From NCBI GenBank assembly GCA_018675975.1, contig JABGXB010000001.1, positions 1 through 59,201 of the forward strand: a stretch of DNA of 59,201 bases, given 5' to 3'. This document shows positions 27,846 to 36,543 of this stretch, in pieces. The stretch is from Candidatus Woesearchaeota archaeon (GTDB lineage: Archaea; Nanobdellota; Nanobdellia; Woesearchaeales; JABGXB01). The notes below the pieces were generated by a model. The model was not told the origin of the DNA. It worked only from the letters and a program-made list of their open reading frames with translations, and made no database searches. Every line of letters starts with the position of its first letter. The first letter of the stretch is position 1. The translations under genes were made by a program, and so were the position numbers.

Positions 27846-29654
27846 ATGGCAAATTTTTTATTAAATTATTTTCATGAACCAATTAACTTAGTTTGGTTAC
27901 TTGCTCTTATTCCAATTGTTATATTTTATTTAATTAAAAGTAGGCCAAAGAAGTTAAATTTGCCTACTACGAGATTTTTATTTAAAGATGGAAATTCAAA
28001 AAACTTTAAATCATTTTTTTCAAAATTTCAATTTGATCCAATTATATTATTACAATTTTTAGCTTTATTTTTTGCAATATTTGCAATTTCAATTCCGCAT
28101 TTTCCAATTGAAAGGGAATTAGTGGCAGGTCATACTGTTTTTGTTATAGATAATTCAGCTAGTATGGACGTTGATGATAATTTTAAAAAAGTAATAAAGA
28201 CTGCAAAAAATAATTTGGGTTCTGAAAATAGTATAATTACAATAAGTCCAAATCCTAAACTTCATGTAAATAATGTAAATGCAGATGAAGCCGAAAAAAT
28301 ATTGGACGGAATTAAAATTTCTCATGGTGGGAGCTTTTACAAAGATTCAATTAATTTTGCTAGTCAAATAATTAAAAATAAAGAAAAAAGTAAGATAGTA
28401 GTTTTAGGTGATTTAATTGATAGTTCTTTTGAAATTGATTATAAATTGTTAACTACAAATTTAGAATCAAAAGGAAATTTTATTGATTATGTTCAAATTG
28501 GTGGACGTGGAGATAATGTTGGTTTTGTAGATGTTTTATTTGGTGAGTCAAAAACTACTTTGTATATCAAAAATTTTGGTAAGAAAAAAAATATAATTGT
28601 AACGGTTGGTGAAACTAAATATCCTTTGAAAATTGATTCATCTTCAGTAAAAACATTAGTTTATGATAATTTAAAAAATAATCATGTAGTAGAAATATTA
28701 ACTGAAGATGATTTTTTAGTTGATAATAAACTTTATATTAGTGGGCAAAAAGTGGATGAAATGAAAATTTTATATGTAACTAATAATCCAAGTGACAGTT
28801 TGTTAAAGGCATTATCTGTAAATAAATTTATTACAGTAGAAGTTGTAAAGCTACCTGTTTTTCCTACAATTGATCATGATGTAATTATAATTGATAAAAT
28901 TACTAAAGATTTATTTTATGATGCAAGAGTTAGTGAAATTAAAAAAGCAGTTGAGGGTGGAAAATCATTAATTATTATTCCAAATAAAGAAATGTTTGAT
29001 ATCGATTGGCAAGGTTTGTGGGATGCAAAATTAATTAATATAAGTGATGATAATGAATTAATAAGTCCTGCAAGTCCAATAAATTTTATTTCAAGTACTG
29101 AATTTGGAAATATAAAAAGTCCATATTTAATTGAACATAGTAAAAATTCATTAATACTTGCTGCAACACCATCAAGTTCTATAATAACATTAGATAAAAT
29201 AAAAAAAGGAAATGTGGTTTATTATGGAATGAATGATGAGAATTCTGATTTTAAATATACATTTCATTATCCAATATTTTTTAAAAATTTAATTGATTTT
29301 TTGAGTGGAAAAGAATCATTAAGTAATTTAAATTTTAAAACGGGAAGTAAGCTTCCTTTCAAAGGGGATGTTGAAGTAAGAACATCTTTAGGAACGACAA
29401 AATTGAGTAATCCTCAATTTGATAAAGTTGGTTTTTATACAGTAAATAAAAAAACAATAGGAGTAAATTTATTAAATGAAAGAGAAAGTCAAATTGTATT
29501 TGATAGAGATGAATATATAAATAATAAAGCAGGAAATGTAAATATTGAACATAGAGGTACAGTGGATACTAATATTTATTGGTATTTATTAATTATTTTG
29601 GCCTCCATATTATTAATTGAATTATTTATAGTTAAGTTTAGAGGTGACTTATAG
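27846..29654 (+). CDS. BatA-like membrane VWA protein
   Basis: 602 residues. The N-terminal BatA-type segment has two membrane helices (about 15-30 and 60-80). A VWA domain with FVIDNSASMDVDD follows, then a long beta-rich region, and a C-terminal membrane helix (YWYLLIILASILLIELF). A TTTTATAAAG box at 27809-27818 gives this gene its own possible promoter within the operon. It probably sits outside the cell membrane, anchored at both ends. Confidence 0.88.
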   Translation: MANFLLNYFHEPINLVWLLALIPIVIFYLIKSRPKKLNLPTTRFLFKDGNSKNFKSFFSKFQFDPIILLQFLALFFAIFAISIPHFPIERELVAGHTVFVIDNSASMDVDDNFKKVIKTAKNNLGSENSIITISPNPKLHVNNVNADEAEKILDGIKISHGGSFYKDSINFASQIIKNKEKSKIVVLGDLIDSSFEIDYKLLTTNLESKGNFIDYVQIGGRGDNVGFVDVLFGESKTTLYIKNFGKKKNIIVTVGETKYPLKIDSSSVKTLVYDNLKNNHVVEILTEDDFLVDNKLYISGQKVDEMKILYVTNNPSDSLLKALSVNKFITVEVVKLPVFPTIDHDVIIIDKITKDLFYDARVSEIKKAVEGGKSLIIIPNKEMFDIDWQGLWDAKLINISDDNELISPASPINFISSTEFGNIKSPYLIEHSKNSLILAATPSSSIITLDKIKKGNVVYYGMNDENSDFKYTFHYPIFFKNLIDFLSGKESLSNLNFKTGSKLPFKGDVEVRTSLGTTKLSNPQFDKVGFYTVNKKTIGVNLLNERESQIVFDRDEYINNKAGNVNIEHRGTVDTNIYWYLLIILASILLIELFIVKFRGDL

Positions 29655-29657
29655 AAT

Positions 29658-32159
29658 ATGGTAGATTTTACTTATTTTGAATTATTGTATAGTATTCCAA
29701 TTTTACTTTTAATTAATTATATTTTTATTAAATTTAATTTTGTTAAATTAAATCCTCATGATCCTGATTATAAAACTAGGACTGAAAAAAGAATAAAGCA
29801 ACAAAGAATGTTACTTTTATTTAGATCTATTTTAATTGTATTAATGGTTTTAGCAATTAGTGATCCAATTATAAAAACACATACTGATTTGGAAACGGAT
29901 CCTTATATTAAAATAATAGTTGATAAAAGTAGTTCAATGGAATTATTTAGTGAAAATAAAATAAATGATTTAATTACAGAAATTGGAGTGAAAGTTGATA
30001 ATTTGAAAATTTTATCTTTTGGTAATGATATAAGTCCAGGTTTATTTTTATCGACAAATGCAAATCAAGGTGAACATATATTATTCATAACAGATGGTTG
30101 GGATAATATTAATGGTGATTTATCAAATTCAATTAATTATGTAAAAAGTTTAAATTCAACAGTTCATACATTACAATTGCATCAACAAAAAAAAGATTCA
30201 CCAATTTCTATTTTAGGACCGAGTAAAGTTATTGAAGATATTGATAATGCATTTAAAGTTAAAATTTTAGGTAAGAATAATATTAAAATTAGTGTTGATA
30301 ATAATGAAATTTTTAAAGGTGAGATTGAAGATAGTCATGATTTAAAATTAAGTTTTTTAGATGGTTCACATACTATTAAAGCTGAAATTTTAAAAAAGGA
30401 TTATTTTTCGCAAAATAATATATTTTACAAAACAGTTCATACTATAAAAAAACCAAAAATTGCAATGGTTGGTCCTGCAAATGTTTTGTATAATACTTTG
30501 AGTAAAAAATATGACATTACAAAATTTTCGTCAATTCCAAATGATTTAACAAATTATCATTTAGTAATTGTTTATGATAAAAATATAGATGAATTGGGTG
30601 ATACTTCTAGTTTAGAATCATTTATTATTGATGGTGGTGGTGTTATTGTTTTTGGTGGTTCTAATTCATATGATAGGGGTGGATATGAAGGAAGTAATTT
30701 TGAAAAATTATTACCTGTTTCAGTTGCATCTGCACAAAGAAAAAGATCACCATCAAATATAGCATTGATTGTTGATGTATCAGAATCTGGTAAAGATTTT
30801 AGTGGTGCGGGTATATCTGTTTTAGATTTACAAAAATCAGTTGCACATGAATTTGTTAAAAATACTGCTGGTTATCATAATTTAGGTTTAATTGTTTTTG
30901 CATATAGACCATATTCAGTTAGTGAAATGAGTACTTTAGTTGAAAAAAAACAATCAATATTGTCTGATATTACAAAATTACAAGCAATTGGTGGTGGAAC
31001 TTATATTGCTCCATCATTACGTATGGCAAAACAATTTTTTGTTAATGCAAAAGGTGATAAAAATATTGTATTAATTTCAGATGGTAAACAATTTTTACGT
31101 AATTCTGATGGTGCAGTAAGAGAAATGATTAAAGTTGCTGGTGATTTGAGAGAAACAGGAATTAAAATTCATGTTATTCAGACTGGTGAAATTTCATTTG
31201 AAAGTTTAAGAAAATCATTAGAACAAAATTTAAAAAATGCAAAAAGCGATCCTGAAAATTATGGGTCTGCACAAATTGAATATTTGGAGAGTGTTACTGA
31301 TCGAGAAATTAGAGAGAAAGTAGATTTATATAAAGGATTATTTGATGATTCAATGAAGGCAATTTCCGAAATTACAAATGGATATTATTTTAAATTAAAT
31401 GATAGAAAAAAATTAAATATATTATTTAGTGATCCTGATGGTGAAGATTTTGAACCTCAAAATATTGCCACATTTATTGATTCAAATCATTTTATTTCAA
31501 GAGATTTAAGTTTAAATGCAAAACTTCCTGGATTTAATAATGTAGTTTCTAAATCCTCTGGTAGAGTTATTGCAACATTAGATACAGGTGAACCAGTAAT
31601 CACTACAAGAAGATATGGATTAGGTCGGTCAGTTTCAGTTACTGCATTTAATCCACCAAGTGGACTTGGTGAATTAATTAATCATAAGGAAGTTATTGGA
31701 AGAATGATTAACTATGGAATTGGAGATCCCAATAGACTTGAAAGTTTTGTTATTGAAGTAAAAGATGGATTTGCAAATACAACAAATACAATTACTGTAA
31801 AGTCAGATATTCCGCCAACTCATAAAAAATTAGTTTTTTCAAGTATAAAACCTAATGTTTATGAAAGTTCAATAATGCACGATTCAATAGGTGTTTTTAA
31901 TATTTTTAATAAACCGTATTCAATAAATTATAATCCTGAATATTTAAATTTAGGTTATAATGAAGATTTTATTAGTCAAATAAGATTATTTGGTGGAACT
32001 GAATTTGATTATGATGCAGATCAAATAATTGAATATTTAAGAAGTATTAATATTGCAAAACAAACGAAAACTATTTATGTATTTAAATATTTTATAATGT
32101 TAGCTATATTAATATATTTATCAGAAATATTTATTAGAAGGTATTTATCAAAAACATAG
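29658..32159 (+). CDS. Membrane protein with two VWA-like regions and a glutamine-amidotransferase-like domain
   Basis: 833 residues. Two N-terminal membrane helices lead into a VWA-like domain (VDKSSSMELF) with reduced metal site. An amidotransferase-like segment (DGGGVIVFGGSNSYDRGG) follows, then a second VWA region (LIVDVSESGKDFSGAG) and a C-terminal helix. No catalytic Cys-His-Glu triad is apparent, so the amidotransferase-like fold is probably structural. It starts four bases after the upstream VWA gene and is the largest partner of the MoxR system here. Confidence 0.86.
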   Translation: MVDFTYFELLYSIPILLLINYIFIKFNFVKLNPHDPDYKTRTEKRIKQQRMLLLFRSILIVLMVLAISDPIIKTHTDLETDPYIKIIVDKSSSMELFSENKINDLITEIGVKVDNLKILSFGNDISPGLFLSTNANQGEHILFITDGWDNINGDLSNSINYVKSLNSTVHTLQLHQQKKDSPISILGPSKVIEDIDNAFKVKILGKNNIKISVDNNEIFKGEIEDSHDLKLSFLDGSHTIKAEILKKDYFSQNNIFYKTVHTIKKPKIAMVGPANVLYNTLSKKYDITKFSSIPNDLTNYHLVIVYDKNIDELGDTSSLESFIIDGGGVIVFGGSNSYDRGGYEGSNFEKLLPVSVASAQRKRSPSNIALIVDVSESGKDFSGAGISVLDLQKSVAHEFVKNTAGYHNLGLIVFAYRPYSVSEMSTLVEKKQSILSDITKLQAIGGGTYIAPSLRMAKQFFVNAKGDKNIVLISDGKQFLRNSDGAVREMIKVAGDLRETGIKIHVIQTGEISFESLRKSLEQNLKNAKSDPENYGSAQIEYLESVTDREIREKVDLYKGLFDDSMKAISEITNGYYFKLNDRKKLNILFSDPDGEDFEPQNIATFIDSNHFISRDLSLNAKLPGFNNVVSKSSGRVIATLDTGEPVITTRRYGLGRSVSVTAFNPPSGLGELINHKEVIGRMINYGIGDPNRLESFVIEVKDGFANTTNTITVKSDIPPTHKKLVFSSIKPNVYESSIMHDSIGVFNIFNKPYSINYNPEYLNLGYNEDFISQIRLFGGTEFDYDADQIIEYLRSINIAKQTKTIYVFKYFIMLAILIYLSEIFIRRYLSKT

Positions 32160-32169
32160 AGGTATAATT

Positions 32170-32679
32170 ATGAATTCAGCTTTAAATAAAAATGTAAATG
32201 CAATTTTGCTTTTATTAACGGTATTTTTAATTTTAACAGTAGCAGCATTGCCTATTTATTTTGATTATCAATTATCGGAATTAAAAGATGATTATGTAAG
32301 TTCAAGAGTTATGGTTGATAATTTAACTAAATTATTAGATGATAGTAAAGGTTCGGCTCAATTTTATAAAAAAGAATATGATAGTATTGAAAAAGAATAT
32401 AATACACTTAGAAATTCATTTTCGCAATATGATGATTTATATAGTGAAACTCAAAGTGAATTAAATGAAACAAAAGAATCATTTTCAAATCAAAAATCAA
32501 TACTTGAAAATACAGTTCAAAATTTAAAATCTGATATTAATGAAAATGAAGAATTATTATCAACTTGTATTGAAGAAAGAAAAGACTTTTTAGAAGATAA
32601 AAATAAATATGAAGAAATGTATGATTCATGTTCAGATGATTTAGAAGATGCTGAAGATGAAATTAAGAGATTAAAATGA
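32170..32679 (+). CDS. Single-span membrane protein with coiled coil
   Basis: 169 residues: one N-terminal membrane helix (about 10-31) and then a continuous Glu/Asp/Lys/Ser coiled coil to the C-terminus. GAGGT seven bases before the ATG marks re-initiation in the operon. Its stop overlaps the next start as ATGA. It probably forms a scaffold or spacer with the VWA proteins; the family is not recognised. Confidence 0.8.
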   Translation: MNSALNKNVNAILLLLTVFLILTVAALPIYFDYQLSELKDDYVSSRVMVDNLTKLLDDSKGSAQFYKKEYDSIEKEYNTLRNSFSQYDDLYSETQSELNETKESFSNQKSILENTVQNLKSDINENEELLSTCIEERKDFLEDKNKYEEMYDSCSDDLEDAEDEIKRLK

Positions 32680-33470
32680 AAGATATAAATTCAATATTTT
32701 TAGAACTAAAATATGAAATTTCCAAAATTGAATTAGCAAATGCTATATTAGATTCTGTATTATTTATATTTTTATTAAAATTATTGGATTTATTTTTTGG
32801 TTTTTCTGCATTTAGTTTAGTAATGTTTACACTTATATTTTTTGGAATTAATTTATTTATTAGAATTAAACAAATTGATTTACGTAATGTTGAAAAAAAA
32901 AATCCTGTAATTAAAGATATTTTAAGAACGGCAAATGATTATAAAAATTATTTTGTGAAAAATTCTAAATCTAGTGAAGAAGATATTTTAGTTAAGGGAT
33001 TATATAATGATTTTAAATTTTTAATGCATAGAGTTAAAACTGAAACATTTATTGATATTAATTTATTTTTTAAAAAAGTAAGTTTAGCTGTATTATTATC
33101 ATTTTTATTAGTATTTGCTTCATTTATTTCAATTGATGTTTCTGAATTTTTAAATGATGTTGATAGGCAAGTGGAAGAAGCAACTAAATTAAAAACTACA
33201 CAGAGTGTAGAAGAAGATGCATTATCTACATATAATGATTTATTTGGTGAAGAAACAGATTTAATTAATTTAGATGAAGGTAATTTTGATATATCGGTTA
33301 CTGGTCAACAAATGGATATGGACGTTTCAAAAAAAACTGGATTTACATTGCAAGAGTTTGAAGGATATGAAGAATTTTATGAAGATAATGATATTAATTC
33401 TGATGAACAATTTAGAGAAGAAATAAGTAATATTGATCGTGAATTAGTAAAAGCATATTTTAAAGATTAA
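32676..33470 (+). CDS. Membrane protein, last gene of the MoxR operon
   Basis: 264 residues. Two close membrane helices (about 25-65), a charged loop, a third helix (about 130-150), then a very acidic extramembrane domain (EEDALSTYNDLFGEETD and an EFEGYEEFYEDND region). ATGA overlap with the coiled-coil gene shows coupled translation. Family not recognised; context assigns it to the MoxR/VWA complex. Confidence 0.8.
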   Translation: MKDINSIFLELKYEISKIELANAILDSVLFIFLLKLLDLFFGFSAFSLVMFTLIFFGINLFIRIKQIDLRNVEKKNPVIKDILRTANDYKNYFVKNSKSSEEDILVKGLYNDFKFLMHRVKTETFIDINLFFKKVSLAVLLSFLLVFASFISIDVSEFLNDVDRQVEEATKLKTTQSVEEDALSTYNDLFGEETDLINLDEGNFDISVTGQQMDMDVSKKTGFTLQEFEGYEEFYEDNDINSDEQFREEISNIDRELVKAYFKD

Positions 33471-33612
33471 GCTTATATTGGAATTTCTTAATATTTGTTA
33501 AATGATCCGAACGAAGTGAGAGTTTATCGAGTGAAGAATTCAAGAAAGAGGGCGTTCATCATATGAGCAAATGCAATACATCAAGAACAATAATTAAGGA
33601 TCAAAAAAGTGA
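33471..33612. other. G-rich spacer between convergent genes, with island repeat
   Basis: This 142-base stretch is richer in G and C than its surroundings. It contains TTGTTAAATGA (33495-33505) followed by CGAACGAAGTGAGAG and TATCGAGTGAAG. The 11-mer and the GTGAG/ACGA words recur in the two spacers further right (34513-34720 and 35276-35510). No open reading frame of note. Confidence 0.5.
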
Positions 33613-34512
33613 TTAAAGAATTTTATTTAGTTCAGAAAATCCTTCTTGAAATCTATTATTAATAAAAGTATATTTCTTAATATCTGAAGACTCAATCCAT
33701 TCTTCAAATTTCTTTTTATTCCCTATATAATATATATGTCCTTTAGTTTTAGCTAAAACATCCCATATATGACTATCAGGAATATGTGGTGCTATACCAA
33801 TAAGAATTATTTTTTCTGCATTTTTAATAAATTCCTGCCATGATTTTTGTATAAATTCAATCATTGCTCTAGCCATTTGATTTGGTTTATTTGGAGCATA
33901 TAAACTCATACAAGGATATAATGCATTTTCACGACAATATTTAGGAACATCTTCATTATTAATTAATTTTATTCCATTTCCATGAAATGTGGCACCAGAA
34001 AGATATTTAACTGCCCCTTTTGGAGCTTGAATACCCTTTACAATAAAATTACAAGAACCATGCAATTTCCAAAGAATGGATGTGTCTTTTGCTTCTGAAT
34101 ATTTTGGAAAATAGCACATTTTTCTTTGAGCTATTAATAATGAATGTTCTATTAATGAATCATAATTAACTGTAGAAAATACATACTCGTTTATTTTATT
34201 TGAGTCAATTAGGCTATTCATTAATTGACTATAAAGATTATTATGATCACTAAGTCTAAATTCGGCAAAAAAACAGGCCATGTCTTGCATTAAATTAGGT
34301 ACAATTTCAGAATATTTATTCCACACTTCTTCCATACCTTCTTCAAAGTTATTTTTAAACATTGAAGATAATGATGAATTAAGTGCACCCCAAGTTTTAG
34401 GAAATTTATTGATTAAAATCTCAAATAATTCTGATCCTAAGGGTGGTGAGTTAGGTAGTACATTTGATAATCCTTTACTAGCGCCTGCTCCAAATAATAT
34501 AATGTTCTTCAT
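33613..34512 (-). CDS. SIR2-like NAD-binding protein (SIR2_2 type, probable defence effector)
   Basis: 299 residues, soluble. The N-terminal Rossmann motif is ILFGAGASKG (4-13). FSTVNYDSL and WKLHGSCNF follow at the spacing of SIR2_2 domains, which in many bacterial anti-phage systems cleave NAD+. The protein has no extra sensor domain, so it would need a partner; the unknown gene at 34721 is nearest. GTTATAAATTC lies 29 bases before the ATG (leaderless). Enzymatic activity is not shown by sequence alone; it could be a non-defence NAD-binding protein. Confidence 0.83.
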   Translation of the reverse strand: MKNIILFGAGASKGLSNVLPNSPPLGSELFEILINKFPKTWGALNSSLSSMFKNNFEEGMEEVWNKYSEIVPNLMQDMACFFAEFRLSDHNNLYSQLMNSLIDSNKINEYVFSTVNYDSLIEHSLLIAQRKMCYFPKYSEAKDTSILWKLHGSCNFIVKGIQAPKGAVKYLSGATFHGNGIKLINNEDVPKYCRENALYPCMSLYAPNKPNQMARAMIEFIQKSWQEFIKNAEKIILIGIAPHIPDSHIWDVLAKTKGHIYYIGNKKKFEEWIESSDIKKYTFINNRFQEGFSELNKIL

Positions 34513-34720
34513 ATTATCTTTATGAAATTAATTGAATTTATAACTTTTTAGCTCTCTTTCTCGATTGAACTTAACATCGGAATTATAAGAAGTTTTCGGA
34601 GTGTAGCGGAGAAAATTTGGGGAAATTTTTACAAGGGATTTTCTGGATAATTCTTGTTAAATGAGGGTGAGAAGTGAAACGACGAAAGGGCAACACACCC
34701 TGGAGTTTTAATTTTGACTG
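34513..34720. other. Structured spacer upstream of the SIR2-like gene
   Basis: It holds the SIR2-like promoter at 34536-34545. Further away come GTTTTCGGAGTGTAGCGGAG, TTGTTAAATGA (34654-34664) and a 6-bp stem AGGGTG/CACCCT around a 28-base loop with AGTGAAACGACGAAAGGG. Its words recur at 33495-33545 and 35399-35505. No coding potential seen. Confidence 0.5.
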
Positions 34721-35275
34721 TTAGAAGCACAAGTCTTTAGGATTATAATCTACTTTTTCTTTTGCGATATTTCTAAGAAGTTCGGGATTCATTATTTGAA
34801 TTGAATGATTATATCTATCAGAAGTTGGATTAATTTCTTGTTTATCCGTAATTTTTCCATCAAAAATATATGTCTGCCATCCAAATTTATCATAAAATTG
34901 TTTGATTGTATTTGCAGCACTTCTAACTTGAGAAACTCCATCTATTTGGACAATATCTAAATCAGGAAGAAGTACTTCTTCATTTTCAGATTCTGGATTG
35001 AATAAATAACTAGAGGATTTAAACCTATTATTTATACTTCCAATTCTAATCATTGGTTGATTTGCAAATAGTATAAGTAATAAATTTCTTCCATTTTTTT
35101 GTCCAACAACAGTTTCATAATCAGGAGTTTCTACAAAAGTCATATATTTTTTATCAAAAGAAATTAATTTATCATAGTCTTCAATTGCCATTTTAGTGTA
35201 ATCTCTTGCAACTTCTTGTTCAAGTTTTCCACTATAAACTTGCTTTGGATTACAAAATATAATTAATTCAGACAT
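34721..35275 (-). CDS. Unknown soluble protein in the SIR2 island
   Basis: 184 residues, not recognised. It is mixed alpha/beta with no signal or membrane segment. Short beta strands (LLLILFANQPMIRIGS) and a DLDIVQIDGV stretch suggest a compact globular fold. It lies upstream of the SIR2-like gene on the same strand, 208 bases away, so it is a candidate partner or sensor. A 30-codon hydrophobic frame overlaps its start by 13 bases. Confidence 0.65.
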   Translation of the reverse strand: MSELIIFCNPKQVYSGKLEQEVARDYTKMAIEDYDKLISFDKKYMTFVETPDYETVVGQKNGRNLLLILFANQPMIRIGSINNRFKSSSYLFNPESENEEVLLPDLDIVQIDGVSQVRSAANTIKQFYDKFGWQTYIFDGKITDKQEINPTSDRYNHSIQIMNPELLRNIAKEKVDYNPKDLCF

Positions 35276-35355
35276 ATTATTCGCAACTGATTAAGAGTAT
35301 ATAAAATTATTGCAAAAAAAATCATTAAGGCCAAAATTAAAATTTCATTTAACAT
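35263..35355 (-). CDS. Possible 30-residue membrane peptide, doubtful
   Basis: ATG at 35355 opens a frame encoding MLNEILILALMIFFAIILY and eleven more residues, with one predicted membrane helix. It ends inside the start of the gene at 34721. Its ATG lies in a hairpin (AACATC at 35351-35356 pairing with GATGTT at 35367-35372). In such A+T-rich DNA a short hydrophobic frame can arise by chance, and no ribosome binding site supports it. Confidence 0.22.
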   Translation of the reverse strand: MLNEILILALMIFFAIILYTLNQLRIICLN

Positions 35356-35510
35356 CGTGATTAAGTGATGTTTCACAAAGTAAAATATGGGAGAGCAAAG
35401 TGCAACGAGTGAACCACTTACGCTGTTAGTTACCCGAACCAAAGTTTATGATTGCGAAGCAAATCAATAAACGATGTGAGAGTGCAACGTGATCGACAAA
35501 AGGGAAAAGT
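35276..35510. other. Structured spacer with repeated AGTGCAACG words
   Basis: It contains the hairpin AACATC-10-GATGTT (35351-35372), AGTGCAACG at 35399-35407 and 35481-35489, the small hairpin GATTGC-GAA-GCAAATC near 35450-35465, and GACAAAAGGG near 35496-35505. The last resembles ACGAAAGGG at 34682-34690. TGTTAAATGA is here on the minus strand (35345-35354). Confidence 0.5.
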
Positions 35511-35930
35511 TTATTTTTTAGGTCTACATTTAATGTATAACCCGTTTAATGGAAAATAGATTATTAAAATTATTATTAAGGTTCCTAACCAATAGATGGT
35601 TTTAGGAAAATAAGAATTATATAATATCATTAAAGTTGATACTATTACTACTATTAAACTTATGAAGAAATTATCATAGAAATTTTGCATATCTATTAAA
35701 TCTTTTGCACCATAATATTTCTCATATGTTTTGTAAGCTACATACAATAAAAATACTACAAATACTCCTAGGATGGATGACTTTTCCCACCCATATGTCC
35801 ATTTAGGTAAATTATAGTTTAATAGTATTGAAATATATTTTCCAAAAAAGAATGAAACAATCATAGATGCAATGAAGGCTGAATTGAAATTCTTAGATTT
35901 TCTCCAGTTATTTTTTATTAGTTTAATCAT
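35511..35930 (-). CDS. Small four-helix membrane protein, unknown
   Basis: 139 residues with about four membrane segments and short loops; the N-terminus is Lys/Asn-rich. Family not recognised. The promoter ATATATAAAT (35952-35961) is 26 bases before the ATG. It heads the minus-strand run that continues to the SIR2-like gene. Membrane proteins are common effectors in defence cassettes, but nothing in the sequence proves that here. Confidence 0.68.
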   Translation of the reverse strand: MIKLIKNNWRKSKNFNSAFIASMIVSFFFGKYISILLNYNLPKWTYGWEKSSILGVFVVFLLYVAYKTYEKYYGAKDLIDMQNFYDNFFISLIVVIVSTLMILYNSYFPKTIYWLGTLIIILIIYFPLNGLYIKCRPKK

Positions 35931-36030
35931 ATTAGTGGTGGTGTTATATACATATATAAATCTTTAGATCTAAAAAACAAATTGTATCTAATACATATTA
36001 AATAAAAATATTATAAAAGAAAATTAAAAA

Positions 36031-36543
36031 TCAATTAATGGAGTCTATTTCTTCTTGTTCATTAACTATTAATTTATTTATTAGAGCAAAACCATTGTCA
36101 TCTAAAACAATTTCAATATCAGTTCTATCCATATTATTTTCATAATATCTGCCTGTTTTTTCTTCAATAAAATAACTTTCGATTCCATATTTTACTCTTA
36201 AATTATTACTATAATGACTTTGTACTATTCCTTTAATAAATAGTTTATCTGGAATTGTTTTTCTTACAGAAAGAAATCTGTGATATTTTCCATCTTGTTT
36301 TAATATTATATAAACTGTATCTCCAGGCTTATATTTATGTATTTCTGATGAAAAATCTAATCTTGATATATCATAAGATAAAGTTACATAATTTCCTCTA
36401 AAAAGATCCCAAGGATCTACTGGTTGAGTTTTTAATAATACTTTTGTACCTGTTTCTAATTTATAATTATGATACATAATCATAAATGAAATAATAAATA
36501 CCCAAATTAATATTATAATTAGTATGCTATATCTTTTATTCAT
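36031..36543 (-). CDS. GDYXXLXY-type membrane-anchored protein
   Basis: 170 residues: one N-terminal membrane helix, then an extracytoplasmic beta domain carrying DPWDLFRGNYVTLSYDI, the family's G-[DN]-Y-x-x-L-x-Y signature. These proteins typically lie next to DUF2157 membrane proteins, as here: the start overlaps the upstream DUF2157 gene by eight bases. Function is not known for the family. Confidence 0.85.
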   Translation of the reverse strand: MNKRYSILIIILIWVFIISFMIMYHNYKLETGTKVLLKTQPVDPWDLFRGNYVTLSYDISRLDFSSEIHKYKPGDTVYIILKQDGKYHRFLSVRKTIPDKLFIKGIVQSHYSNNLRVKYGIESYFIEEKTGRYYENNMDRTDIEIVLDDNGFALINKLIVNEQEEIDSIN

